Below the pieces are notes generated by a model, which was not told the DNA's origin, searched no databases, and saw only the letters and a program-made list of their open reading frames with translations. This document shows, piece after piece, positions 21,456 to 29,672 of a stretch of 64,000 bases of DNA (the stretch's first letter is position 1; each line of letters opens with the position of its first letter). The stretch comes from an uncultured Rhodocyclaceae bacterium (GTDB lineage: Bacteria > Pseudomonadota > Gammaproteobacteria > Burkholderiales > Rhodocyclaceae): positions 248,001 to 312,000 of the forward strand of contig CAJQTY010000001.1 in assembly GCA_907163075.1 (NCBI GenBank), written 5' to 3'. The position numbers and the translations under genes are program-made.

Positions 21456-21530
21456 GTAGGGCGGATGAGCGTAGCGTCATCCGCCTAATGGGGCCTATAT
21501 GGCGGAAGGCGCTGCGCTTTTCCGCCCTAC
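21456..21530. repeat. Palindromic repeat family B, copy 1
   Basis: Ends GTAGGGCGGA and TCCGCCCTAC form terminal inverted repeats around internal hairpins. The same element, in reverse orientation and with a different centre, lies at 50848-50936. It is a small non-coding element. Confidence 0.65.
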
Positions 21531-21597
21531 CGGCCGTTGGTATAAGTTCCAGGCGGCGTGTACCGGCCCTGGGCACCAGCGTCGATCCGGGCGCCAT

Positions 21598-22032
21598 TCA
21601 GCGCTGCGGCAGACACATCCAGACGAACAAGACCTGTCCCTGCGATTCGGCGAGCTGCGCCAGTTCGGCAAGTTCCGTGAGCAACACAAGTACGTCCTCG
21701 ACGTCCCATTGCTCGTTTTCAAAGTCTTCGCTCGCCGCCAACTCGCGCGCCACGTCTTCCAGCGCGTCTTCGTCGAGCACGGCGAGCTCTTCCAGCAACT
21801 CGTCGGCCATGCGCACGACGATCGTTTCGTTCGCCGCCACGTAAACCGGCTCGTAGCGATCGATAGCCATGTGCAGTGAATCACCGGTCAACAAGCAATG
21901 CAGCATGGCAACCTTTGCTGAATCCAAGCCGGGCGCCTCGATGCCGCTCCATTCATCAAGCGGCCGCGTCGACTCGCCGACCGCGGAATATTCGTCCTCT
22001 TCGGCGGCGATGACGTTGGTCACGATTTCCAT
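21598..22032 (-). CDS. Acidic protein of unknown function, last gene of the nirS operon
   Basis: A 144-aa protein very rich in Glu, Asp, Leu and Ala and predicted mostly helical (LLEELAVLDEDALEDVARELAASEDFENEQWDVEDV). It has no signal peptide, membrane segment or recognised motif. ATG 22032 follows AGGGA by about 9 nt and starts 33 nt after nirC on the same strand, so it is likely co-transcribed with nirS-nirM-nirC. I do not recognise the family. A role in folding or assembly of the reductase is possible but purely positional. Confidence 0.65.
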   Translation of the reverse strand: MEIVTNVIAAEEDEYSAVGESTRPLDEWSGIEAPGLDSAKVAMLHCLLTGDSLHMAIDRYEPVYVAANETIVVRMADELLEELAVLDEDALEDVARELAASEDFENEQWDVEDVLVLLTELAELAQLAESQGQVLFVWMCLPQR

Positions 22033-22065
22033 TGCTCTATTCCCTGCTTGACCATGGTTTCAGGA

Positions 22066-22398
22066 CTACTCCGGAAAACCCTGCAGCAATTGGGCGACGA
22101 CCCATTCGGCTTCGCTCTCTGTGAGAAAGCGGTGCCACGGTGGCATCGGCGTTCCCGGACGCCCACCGTAGATTGTCGCCACCAGCGATTCCGCCGGCTT
22201 TTCGCGCAGGATCTCCGGCGTCAGCGGCGGTCCCAAGCCGCCTTTCAGGCTCAAGCCGTGGCAGGAACCGCAGTCTTGCCGGACAAGGTGCACCAGTTGC
22301 TTCTGCCGCTCGAGTGCCGGTTGCGCAGGCGGCGATGTATTTTGCGCCAAGGCGGTCCGGGCGGAAACCAGAAACACGAGGAATTTGAGAAGGCGCAT
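22066..22398 (-). CDS. nirC: Cytochrome c NirC (c55x type)
   Basis: A 110-aa periplasmic monoheme cytochrome. A signal peptide (about 1-19) is followed by the heme c site CGSCH (Cys43, Cys46, His47) in GLSLKGGLGPPLTPE and the Met ligand region GTPMPPW (Met85), a combination diagnostic of NirC. It can pass electrons to NirS and is implicated in d1 maturation. The ribosome site is weak. Gene order nirS-nirM-nirC matches pseudomonads. Confidence 0.9.
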   Translation of the reverse strand: MRLLKFLVFLVSARTALAQNTSPPAQPALERQKQLVHLVRQDCGSCHGLSLKGGLGPPLTPEILREKPAESLVATIYGGRPGTPMPPWHRFLTESEAEWVVAQLLQGFPE

Positions 22399-22516
22399 GT
22401 CGGATTAAACAGGAAATTGGCAACTGGTAGCGACAGCATGCATTGTACAAACTACAAACCGGTCGCGAATCTCGATTCTATCCGAAGAAGCGCTCGCTCC
22501 ACGGCATGCCACGCGC

Positions 22517-22858
22517 TCAGCGAAGCGTCAGAATCCAGCGCACGAGAACGCGAATGTTGTCGATCCCGGCGCGCTTGTTGGACGACATGGTTTCCGTTCC
22601 CCAATTGCCCGAGGAGCCTTCGTAGACGCGCTTGACGAGGATTTCCTCGATGGCCCTGCCGTCGCTGCCGTCGCGGTAGCGTTTGGCCACGTCGCGCCAG
22701 GCCGGGCCGGTCACGTTTGAGTCGACGTCGTGGCAAATCAGGCAACGGCTGTTGTCAGCCAGTTCGAGCATGGCCGCCATCTCCCCATCCGATTCCGCCG
22801 CCGCCAGGGCGGGAGACACGAGCAAAAGAACAGTCATCAGCACCGCTTGCGCTTTCAT
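22517..22858 (-). CDS. nirM: Cytochrome c-551/c-552 (NirM-like electron donor)
   Basis: A 113-aa periplasmic class I cytochrome c. It has a signal peptide (about 1-20, ending ALAAAE), heme site CLICH (Cys39, Cys42, His43), VTGPAWRDVAKRY and a likely axial Met91 in TETMSSN, ending DIRVLV-like helix ILTLR. It resembles cytochrome c-551, the electron donor of cytochrome cd1. ATG 22858 has GGAG 7 nt upstream. It follows nirS by 109 nt, with a hairpin between. Confidence 0.87.
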   Translation of the reverse strand: MKAQAVLMTVLLLVSPALAAAESDGEMAAMLELADNSRCLICHDVDSNVTGPAWRDVAKRYRDGSDGRAIEEILVKRVYEGSSGNWGTETMSSNKRAGIDNIRVLVRWILTLR

Positions 22859-22917
22859 TCATCGCTCCATCGACTCGATGTTCTCATCGGACAGCCCTCG
22901 ACCAACCCGGTTCCAGA

Positions 22918-22943
22918 AAATCGGGGGCGCCAGGCCCCCGATC
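22918..22943 (-). terminator. Hairpin with U-tract after nirS
   Basis: On the minus strand ATCGGGGGC pairs with GCCCCCGAT around a 5-nt loop and is followed by TTT. It lies between nirS and nirM. As the genes form one unit it may act as a partial terminator or 3' stabiliser, keeping nirS mRNA above nirM/nirC. Confidence 0.65.
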
Positions 22944-22967
22944 GATCGTACCGAATCAAGCCGCAAA

Positions 22968-24653
22968 TCAGTAGATATCGTGCATCGTGTTATAGACGTT
23001 GAACTTGCCGGTGGGCGTTACCAGGCGCGGATCCTTGATCACGTTCTTCATCGCCAGCGTCTTGTCGTCGAGAACGACGATCGCCGAAGGCTCGGTCTTG
23101 TTGCCGGTCCACACGGAGTACCAGACTTCATCGCCGTCCACGTTGTACTCGGCATGAACGACACGCTGGATGCCCTTGGTCTCGCCCAGATTGGCCATCG
23201 CCGCCACGTCGATCACCGTCGCCTTCGGCTCGGGCTGCCCCAGGTCGGCAATCTTGTAGACGCTGACCGAACCGGCCAGTTTCTTGTCCGGATTGAGCGG
23301 CGCGTCGGCCCACAGGTTGGCGGACTTCGGATGGCTCTTGACGAACAGCGAGTTGGCGCCGTGGTTCCTTAGCTCCTGGACGACTTTCCACGCGTTCTGC
23401 GGATAGTTAACCGGATCGGTGCCGATCAGGCTGATGACGTCGGCCCCGAGGTGCGATGTGGCCCACACCGGTCCGAATTTAGGATGCTTGAAGTTGGCAC
23501 CGCGCCCTGGATGCGGAATCTTGGCCGTTTCGACCAGCGCCGCCAGCTTGCCATCCTTGGTATCGACCACGGCCACCTTGTTCGAGGCATTGGCCGCCAC
23601 CAGGAAGTAGCGCTTGGTCGAATCCCAGCCGCCGTCATGCAGGAACTTGGCGGAGTTGATCGTGGTTTCCTTCAGGTTGTTCAGATCCGAGTAATCGACC
23701 AGCTTGATCATGCCGGTTTCCTTGACGTTGATCACGAACTCGGGTTTGATCTCCGAGGCCACGATCGACGCCACGCGCGGTTCCGGGTGAAAAACGCCCT
23801 CGATCGTGTTGCCGCGGGTCGAAACATTCTTCAGGGGCTCCAGGGTCAGACCGTCGAGGATGGTGTACTGCGGCGGCCAGTAAGAACCGACCACGGCGTA
23901 CTTGTCTTCATAACCCTTGTACTTGGAGGTTTCGATCGAGCGCGCTTCGAAGCCAGCCTTGAGCGTCGCCACCGTCGTCGGCTTCTCGCTCCACATGTCG
24001 ATCAGGTCATAGCGGCCGTCGCGGCCGATGACATGTACGTAACGGCCCGATGTCGACATGCGCGAGATGTGCACGGCGTACCCGGTCTTGATGACCGCCC
24101 AGATTTCCTTCTTGTCGCCATCGATCAGCGCCACTTCGCCGGAATCACGCAAAGTGACCGAGAAGACGTTCTTGAGATTGACGTTGTTCATCTGCCGGGT
24201 CGGACGCTGATCGACCGGGATGAGCAGCTTCCAGCTCCCCTTGATGTCGGCCAGGCTCCACTCGGGAGGCGCTTCGGCGGGCATCTGCAGATAGGTGGCC
24301 ATGTCGGCGATTTCCTTCTTCGACAGGATGTCGTCGAAGTTGACCATGCCGCCTTCGGTACCGTAGGTCATGATTTTTTCAAGGCGCGACGATCCGAGCT
24401 TGGCGGTGTTCGCCGGCTCAAGATTCTTGCCGGTCGCCCCTTTGCGCAGCATGCCATGGCAACCGGCACAGCGCTCGAAATAGATCTTGCCGGTGGCCGC
24501 CTTGTCTTCAGCCGATAAAGTCGGCGCTAGCGGCGCGGGAGCCGCGGCGGGCGCCGGCGCAGGCGCTTCCTTGGCCTTGCTGGCCGCAAACGCGACATTC
24601 ATTGCCACCGGCAATACTGCCAACATCAGGGTATTCCTAATGCTTTTCTGCAT
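22968..24653 (-). CDS. nirS: Cytochrome cd1 nitrite reductase
   Basis: NirS reduces nitrite to nitric oxide in the periplasm, the defining step of denitrification. The 561-aa precursor has a signal peptide (1-23, ending AFA-AS), an Ala/Pro-rich linker, a cytochrome c domain (about 48-130, heme site CAGCH at 62-66) and the eight-bladed d1 propeller (about 150-561). Propeller marks include HISRMSTSGRYVHVIGRDGR, GYEDKYAVVGSYWPPQ and LHDGGWDSTKRYFLVAAN. Length matches the family. ATG 24653 has GAGAGG 7 nt upstream. An Fnr/Dnr-type box lies about 100 bp upstream. Confidence 0.98.
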   Translation of the reverse strand: MQKSIRNTLMLAVLPVAMNVAFAASKAKEAPAPAPAAAPAPLAPTLSAEDKAATGKIYFERCAGCHGMLRKGATGKNLEPANTAKLGSSRLEKIMTYGTEGGMVNFDDILSKKEIADMATYLQMPAEAPPEWSLADIKGSWKLLIPVDQRPTRQMNNVNLKNVFSVTLRDSGEVALIDGDKKEIWAVIKTGYAVHISRMSTSGRYVHVIGRDGRYDLIDMWSEKPTTVATLKAGFEARSIETSKYKGYEDKYAVVGSYWPPQYTILDGLTLEPLKNVSTRGNTIEGVFHPEPRVASIVASEIKPEFVINVKETGMIKLVDYSDLNNLKETTINSAKFLHDGGWDSTKRYFLVAANASNKVAVVDTKDGKLAALVETAKIPHPGRGANFKHPKFGPVWATSHLGADVISLIGTDPVNYPQNAWKVVQELRNHGANSLFVKSHPKSANLWADAPLNPDKKLAGSVSVYKIADLGQPEPKATVIDVAAMANLGETKGIQRVVHAEYNVDGDEVWYSVWTGNKTEPSAIVVLDDKTLAMKNVIKDPRLVTPTGKFNVYNTMHDIY

Positions 24654-24750
24654 GTTGTCCCTCTCCTCGTGTAATGACGAAGCAAACGCCCTGGATCAAA
24701 AGGCACTCAGATACAAAGCATAAGGCTGCGCCCGACGCCCCCTTAATTCT

Positions 24751-24764
24751 TTGACTCATATCAA
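24751..24764. promoter_or_regulatory. Fnr/Dnr-type box between nirS and nirE
   Basis: TTGAC-TCAT-ATCAA fits the Fnr/Dnr/Nnr consensus exactly. It stands in the 173-bp divergent region, 98 nt from the nirS ATG and 62 nt from the nirE start, so one dimer could serve both promoters. A -10-like TATGCT for nirS lies at 24717-24722 on the minus strand. Confidence 0.75.
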
Positions 24765-24826
24765 CTATTCCTTATCGCCTCGGGCAAAGACAAAAAGACC
24801 TGTTGAACTGACGCGACGCGGCACTT

Positions 24827-25642
24827 ATGCTTATGCCTCGACCTGACCGCCTGCGACCGATGAACCCGACACACAGCACGATCACTACCGGAACCGTTTA
24901 CCTGGTCGGCAGCGGCCCCGGGGCGCTTGACCTGATGACCGTACGCGCCACCCGCCTGGTGCGCGAAGCCGATGTCGTCGTCCACGATCACCTGATCGCC
25001 GAAGGCGTTCTCGATCTGGTGCGCAGCACTGCGCAGATCATCTGCGTCGGCAAGAAGGCATCGAATCACACCGTGCCCCAGGGGGAACTCAACCTGCTGC
25101 TGGTCCGACTGGCGCGCGAGGGGAAGAAGGTCGTGCGCCTGAAAGGCGGCGACCCTTTCATTTTTGGCCGTGGCGGCGAGGAAATCGAAACCCTGTTCGA
25201 ATTCGGCATCCCCTTCGAGGTGGTCCCCGGAGTGACCGCTGCCTCGGGTTGCGCTGCCTACGCCGGCATTCCGCTGACGCACCGCGACCACGCCCAGACC
25301 GTCACCTTCGCCACGGGCCACCTCAAGGACGGCAGCGTAGACCTCGACTGGCAAGCGCTGGCGCGCCCCGGGCAAACCGTCGTTTTCTACATGGGAATCG
25401 GCGGTATCGGAGAAATCTGCCGCCAGCTCGTTGCCCACGGCCTGAGCGCTACGCATCCAGCTGCCGTCGTTCAAGACGGCAGCGCAAAACGACAGCGGGT
25501 AATCGTCGCCGACCTGGCGACGCTGCCGGCCAAGGTCGCCGAGGCCGGCTTCAGATCGCCGGCGCTGATCATCGTCGGCAGCGTGGTCAAACTGCACACC
25601 AAGCTGGCGTGGTACAAACCGACGGTGAACCCCGAGGATTGA
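24827..25642 (+). CDS. nirE: Uroporphyrinogen-III C-methyltransferase (SUMT) NirE
   Basis: SUMT methylates uroporphyrinogen III twice with SAM to precorrin-2, the entry point of siroheme and heme d1. The 271-aa single-domain protein contains the family motifs [57 protein letters not shown] and VFYMGIGG, without CysG dehydrogenase/ferrochelatase parts. Divergent placement next to nirS and a shared Fnr-type box mark it as NirE and not CobA. The start is uncertain: ATG 24827, 24833 or 24860; none has a strong ribosome site. Confidence 0.93.
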   Translation: MLMPRPDRLRPMNPTHSTITTGTVYLVGSGPGALDLMTVRATRLVREADVVVHDHLIAEGVLDLVRSTAQIICVGKKASNHTVPQGELNLLLVRLAREGKKVVRLKGGDPFIFGRGGEEIETLFEFGIPFEVVPGVTAASGCAAYAGIPLTHRDHAQTVTFATGHLKDGSVDLDWQALARPGQTVVFYMGIGGIGEICRQLVAHGLSATHPAAVVQDGSAKRQRVIVADLATLPAKVAEAGFRSPALIIVGSVVKLHTKLAWYKPTVNPED

Positions 25643-25697
25643 GTGGAACACCTCGCGCAGCACCCTTGCGCGACAATCGCCGTCGGGCCAGCCGGCG

Positions 25698-26516
25698 TTA
25701 GCGACGGTTCACGGCCTCTTCGATGCCGCGCAGGGCGTCCAGACCGCCGCTGGCGATGGCCACGCCCTGCCCCCGGCCCAGCGCCGGCTCGCTCGGGTTG
25801 ATACGGATCAACTGGCCGCCCAGCGACTCGCCGAGGCGGCGCACGGTGGGGATATTGGTGCCAGCGCCGACTTCGATCACGAGCAGGCGCTCAACCCGGC
25901 GCAGCCAGGCCTGCAGGCGCTGCTGCTGGTCGGCAGCGCGCCACTCCAGCCAGCCCCAGTCACCGAACATCAGGATATTCGGCCGTGCCATGCCCCGGCA
26001 GCGCGGACACTCGGGGAAATCCGAAGTCAGCAGGCAGCGCGCTTCGTCGACCTGCGGCTGGTAGTCGTCGGCCGGCCAGATGTCTTGCGTGCACGCCGCC
26101 AGGCATTGCAGGTGGTGGATCGAACCGTGACACTCGCTGATGCGGTGATCCGGAAAACCGGCCTTGGCGAACTGGCCGTCCACATTGCTGGTAAAGACAA
26201 AGGAGCCTTCCGGCAGGCGCTCGCCGATCCGGCGCAGGATGTGAAAACCTTCATGCGGAACCGTCGCCCGATAGAGATTCAGGCGATGCCCGTAAAACCC
26301 CCAGGCCAGCCGCGGATTGTCTTCGAAAGCGGCCGGATTGGCGATACGCTCGAACGGAATCCGCGCCCTTCCGAGCGCCGGGTAGACGCCCCAGAAGCCC
26401 TGCGGCCCGCGAAAATCGGGCAGGCCGGAATCGACACCAATGCCGGCTCCGGCGGTAATCAGCAGCCCGTCGGCCTGTGCGATGAGTTCGGCGCAACGCC
26501 CGAAAGCGGCCGGCAA
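25698..26516 (-). CDS. Sir2-family NAD-dependent protein deacylase
   Basis: A 272-aa sirtuin. It shows the NAD-binding GAGIGVDSGLPDFRG (22-37), SNVDGQFAKAG (110-120), the catalytic His130 in CHGSIHHLQC and four zinc ligands, Cys138/Cys142 (spacing x3, unusual) and Cys170/Cys173. It would remove acyl groups from lysines using NAD+. The start is TTG 26516, 13 nt after the stop of the HD-protein gene, so the two are probably co-transcribed. It converges on nirE. Confidence 0.88.
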   Translation of the reverse strand: MPAAFGRCAELIAQADGLLITAGAGIGVDSGLPDFRGPQGFWGVYPALGRARIPFERIANPAAFEDNPRLAWGFYGHRLNLYRATVPHEGFHILRRIGERLPEGSFVFTSNVDGQFAKAGFPDHRISECHGSIHHLQCLAACTQDIWPADDYQPQVDEARCLLTSDFPECPRCRGMARPNILMFGDWGWLEWRAADQQQRLQAWLRRVERLLVIEVGAGTNIPTVRRLGESLGGQLIRINPSEPALGRGQGVAIASGGLDALRGIEEAVNRR

Positions 26517-26529
26517 GTCGCTGCCCCGG

Positions 26530-27072
26530 TCAAAACGAGGCGCGCTTGAAACGCTCGTCGAACACGCCTTCGATCCACGGATTCTCGCCGCGACAGCCGG
26601 CCACGACTTCCGCCGCCCAATTGAAGTAGTCGCGTTTCCGCGTCAATGACCAGTCGAGCGGCGGGGTTTTCAGGATCGACTCGAGATTGGCCGACTTGTC
26701 GGCGATCTTGAGTATCTTGGCGCGCCGCGACAGGTGCGGCGCATGCACCACCTGCATCCGCTTGCGCTCGGCTTTCGGCAGCGATCTGTCGTCGGTCACC
26801 TCCTGCACGATGTCGGCGACCTCCGTGCCGAACTTTTCCGCCAGTATCTCGTAGGTGACGTGCATTGACTGATCCTCCAGCACGTCATGCAGCAGGGCGG
26901 CGATGATCAGCGTGGCGTCCGAGCCTCCGGTGGCCTCGGCGGACAGCCGCGCCACCTCGGTCAGGTGATTGATGTAGGGCTCGCGCTTGCCGCCCTTGCG
27001 CCGCTGCGTCGAATGCGCACAGGCGGCAAAGTCAAGCGCGTATACGATCTGGAGTACTTTTTCGTCTTTCAC
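26530..27072 (-). CDS. HD-domain hydrolase similar to SpoT/MESH1 small alarmone hydrolases
   Basis: A 180-aa single-domain protein with the HD residues of the (p)ppGpp/NADPH hydrolase MESH1: His20, His36 (YINHLTEV), His62-Asp63 with Glu66-Asp67 (LLHDVLED) and Asp125 (KIADKSANL). The RelA/SpoT synthetase and regulatory domains are absent, so it should only hydrolyse. The substrate ((p)ppGpp or a related nucleotide) is inferred from motif similarity. It precedes the sirtuin gene. Confidence 0.82.
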   Translation of the reverse strand: MKDEKVLQIVYALDFAACAHSTQRRKGGKREPYINHLTEVARLSAEATGGSDATLIIAALLHDVLEDQSMHVTYEILAEKFGTEVADIVQEVTDDRSLPKAERKRMQVVHAPHLSRRAKILKIADKSANLESILKTPPLDWSLTRKRDYFNWAAEVVAGCRGENPWIEGVFDERFKRASF

Positions 27073-27184
27073 GGTCTTCCCTCTCCCTGCTCACGACTTG
27101 CTTTTTGTCAAACCTCTCCGGACTTCGTGTTCGTCAAACGTCGACGGATTTCCGTCGGCGCCTTTTTCCCCTGTCGACCGCCGC

Positions 27185-28132
27185 TCAGCAGGATTTGACC
27201 TCAACCTCGAGCGCCAGCCGGGCCAGCGTTTCTTCCGACGGCGGCGTGGCACCGGCAGCCAGGCAGGCGCCCGCTCCGGCGGCGATCGACGCACGCAAAT
27301 GGGCGTCCCAGCCCAGCTCGGGGTGATACATCAGGCTGCACAGCAGGCCAGCCAGGCTGCAATCGCCGGCGCCGACGGTATCGACAACCGTGATTTTCGG
27401 CGGCGTCGCGCGCCAGGTTTTATCGCCGACATAGAGCGCCCCGCCTTCCGCGCCACGGGTATAGAGAAAGGCCGCCGCCGGATTCATGGCGCGCAATCTG
27501 GCGAACGCCCCTTCCTCGTCATCGGTGCGGAACAGGCCGCGCAGGTCCTCTTCCGAGACCTTGATGAGGTCGGCGATGGCCGCCATGCGCGCCAGGATCG
27601 GGTCATAACTGTGGTCCATCGCCACCCGGAAGTTGGGGTCGTAGCTGATTTTAACGCCGAGGGTCTTCAGCCGCTCGGCCAGCGCTACGAGACGCTCGGC
27701 CAGCGGCTGGCGGGCCAGGCTGATGCCGCCGAAGTGCGCCCAGCGCACGGCGCTCTCCCAGCCTGCCGGCAGGGCGGCGACGTCGAAATGCAGATCGGCG
27801 CTGTCGTCGCCGACGAAAAAGTACTTCGGCGGCTGCGTTTCGTGGACGATGGCCAGCAGCGGCGACTTGTCCAGGCGCTGCATGAAGCGCAGGTCGAGCC
27901 TGGCCTTGACGCTGGTCTGCCACAGGTCTTCGCCGAAACAATCCTGGCTGATGGCGCCGCCAAAGGCGCTCGGGACGCCGAAGCAGGCCATCACCTGGGC
28001 GACGTTCCATGGCGCGCCGCCGGGAATGCTCGCCCAGCGGTCGGCGCTGAGGCGGATCATGTCGGTTAGTGCTTCGCCGAACGAGACAAACTGCGGCAAT
28101 CCATCATTCGCTACATTCGTTGCATTCATCAT
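27185..28132 (-). CDS. PfkB-family sugar kinase, probable fructokinase
   Basis: A 315-aa ribokinase-fold enzyme. The N-terminal GEALTDMI, GGAPWNVAQVMACFG, the anion-hole motif DTVGAGDCSLAGLL with the catalytic Asp, and the overall layout match fructokinases (FrcK/ScrK type) that make fructose 6-phosphate with ATP. Its ATG overlaps the stop of the AGE-isomerase gene (ATGA), so both are translated together, and they follow the sugar ABC transporter. Confidence 0.9.
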   Translation of the reverse strand: MMNATNVANDGLPQFVSFGEALTDMIRLSADRWASIPGGAPWNVAQVMACFGVPSAFGGAISQDCFGEDLWQTSVKARLDLRFMQRLDKSPLLAIVHETQPPKYFFVGDDSADLHFDVAALPAGWESAVRWAHFGGISLARQPLAERLVALAERLKTLGVKISYDPNFRVAMDHSYDPILARMAAIADLIKVSEEDLRGLFRTDDEEGAFARLRAMNPAAAFLYTRGAEGGALYVGDKTWRATPPKITVVDTVGAGDCSLAGLLCSLMYHPELGWDAHLRASIAAGAGACLAAGATPPSEETLARLALEVEVKSC

Positions 28133-29343
28133 TCACCCTCCAGTTCGCCCATGGCGCGCAACACGTCGAAACTGGCGCCGATGTTGTGATAGTCGACCTT
28201 GCCCCCGGGGCTCTTCTCCCTGGTGTGATTGAGGTTGGCCGCATCGAGGATGCGGAACCAGGCACCGTGCTGGTGATCGACGAAATGTTGCCAGCAGTAG
28301 TCCCAGATTTTTGCGTACCAGTCCCAGTACTCCGGCTTGCCGGTGCGGATGGCGAGCAGCGCCGCGGCGGCGAAGGATTCGGCCTGTACCCAGTGGTATT
28401 TGTCGCCGTCGCAGATGCTGTCATCAGGGGCAAAACCGTAGTGGAAACCGCCGTGTTCGGCGTCCCAGGCGCGGCTGACGGCCGCGTTGAACAGTGCTTC
28501 GGCGCGCGGCAGGTGCCATTCGGCCGGCAGATGCGCGTCGAGTTGCAGGAGCAGCTTGGCCCACTCGGTGTGATGGCCGGGCTGATAGCCCCAGGGACGG
28601 TAGATATTGGTCTTGTCGTGCAGGTTGTATTCCCAGTCCACCGACCAATCCTGGTGATAGTGTTCCCAGATCATGTCGTTGGCCAGCGCCGCCTGACGAA
28701 CCGTGATGGCCTGCGCCAGCGTTTCGGCGCGCTCGATGTAGCGCCGGTCGCCGCTTGCCGCGTAGGCGGAAATCATCGCTTCGCAGGCGTGCATGTTGGC
28801 GTTCTGTCCGCGATAGGAGGACAGCGTCCAGTCCGGCGCGGCTTCGTCGGCATAGAGTTGGGCGGCGGGTTCCCACAGGTGCTTTTCGGCCAGGACGAAG
28901 GTTTCGTCCAGCCAGCCGCGCGCCTCGGCGATGCCGCTCTTCAGCGCATGGGCATAGGCCAGCATGACAAAGGCCATGCCGTAGCAGTGCCGGGTAGCGT
29001 CAAGCACCGTCGCCCGTCCGCCATGCCAGTCAATGATCCAGGCATAGCCGCCGGTCGCCGGGTCACGGAAGGCCTGGCGCAGGAAATCCACCGCGTGCCG
29101 CACGCCGGCCTGGTAACGCGCTTCGCCGGTGAGTTTGTAGAGCATCGCATGGGTGATCACGAAGCGGGTGGCATTGACCAGATGGCGCGTGCGCGCATCG
29201 AACACCGTGCCATCGTCGAGAAAGTAGTGATACATGCCACCGCTCGGGTCGCTCGCCCGGTCGATGTAAAAGTCCATGATCCAGCGGATGTGCTGGCGCA
29301 GGAACGACGGCGATCGAAAATCGGGAACGGGAGGGGTTTTCAT
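28129..29343 (-). CDS. AGE-family sugar isomerase/epimerase, probable mannose-fructose isomerase
   Basis: A 404-aa (alpha/alpha)6-barrel protein of the N-acylglucosamine 2-epimerase family. Landmarks are RHLVNATRFV, RHCYGMAFVMLAYA, NANMHACEAMISAY, the conserved PGHHTEWAKLLL (catalytic His) and HWVQAESFAAA. In bacteria this group includes D-mannose isomerases and YihS-type aldose-ketose isomerases. With a fructokinase translationally coupled behind it, mannose to fructose is the most likely reaction; the specificity is inference. Confidence 0.85.
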   Translation of the reverse strand: MKTPPVPDFRSPSFLRQHIRWIMDFYIDRASDPSGGMYHYFLDDGTVFDARTRHLVNATRFVITHAMLYKLTGEARYQAGVRHAVDFLRQAFRDPATGGYAWIIDWHGGRATVLDATRHCYGMAFVMLAYAHALKSGIAEARGWLDETFVLAEKHLWEPAAQLYADEAAPDWTLSSYRGQNANMHACEAMISAYAASGDRRYIERAETLAQAITVRQAALANDMIWEHYHQDWSVDWEYNLHDKTNIYRPWGYQPGHHTEWAKLLLQLDAHLPAEWHLPRAEALFNAAVSRAWDAEHGGFHYGFAPDDSICDGDKYHWVQAESFAAAALLAIRTGKPEYWDWYAKIWDYCWQHFVDHQHGAWFRILDAANLNHTREKSPGGKVDYHNIGASFDVLRAMGELEGE

Positions 29344-29579
29344 GGTTTCCTGATCTAAAAAATTGGCCGAATCACTCTAGCGGCACGTCGTGCCGGAACG
29401 AATGGACAAGCCGGAATCCAGACGCGCTCAGCTAGGTTCCGGGTCAGGCCCGGAATGACGAAATTTCTCATCATCGTGTTCCAACATGACTGCTCACCGC
29501 AACTCCAAACCGCGCGTGTCCCCTTGAACACACCGAAATTTGCCGCGTCAATCCGCAAGCGGCAGCAGCCAGATTGACT

Positions 29580-29638
29580 TCGGCACCGGCCTGGCCTGGC
29601 GCGTGGATCATTTTGCGCTGTGGTCAGGCCGGTGCCGA
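29580..29638. other. Large stem-loop downstream of the sugar permease gene
   Basis: A perfect 14-bp stem, TCGGCACCGGCCTG paired with CAGGCCGGTGCCGA, is separated by 31 nt. It lies just after the permease stop (29673), within the 329-bp gap 29344-29672. The gap otherwise has a GGAATCCAG/CCGGAATGACG-type palindromic repeat (about 29411-29461) and no gene. There is no T-tract, so it may stabilise the upstream transcript. Confidence 0.5.
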
Positions 29639-29672
29639 CAGGTTTGAAACCGAGGCTTATCCGAGTGAATGC

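Noticed and set aside
27142-27157. Hairpin CGACGGA/TCCGTCG followed by CTTTTT as a terminator
   Set aside because: The T-tract is on the plus strand, where no gene ends nearby; for the minus-strand kinase gene the tract would be on the wrong side.
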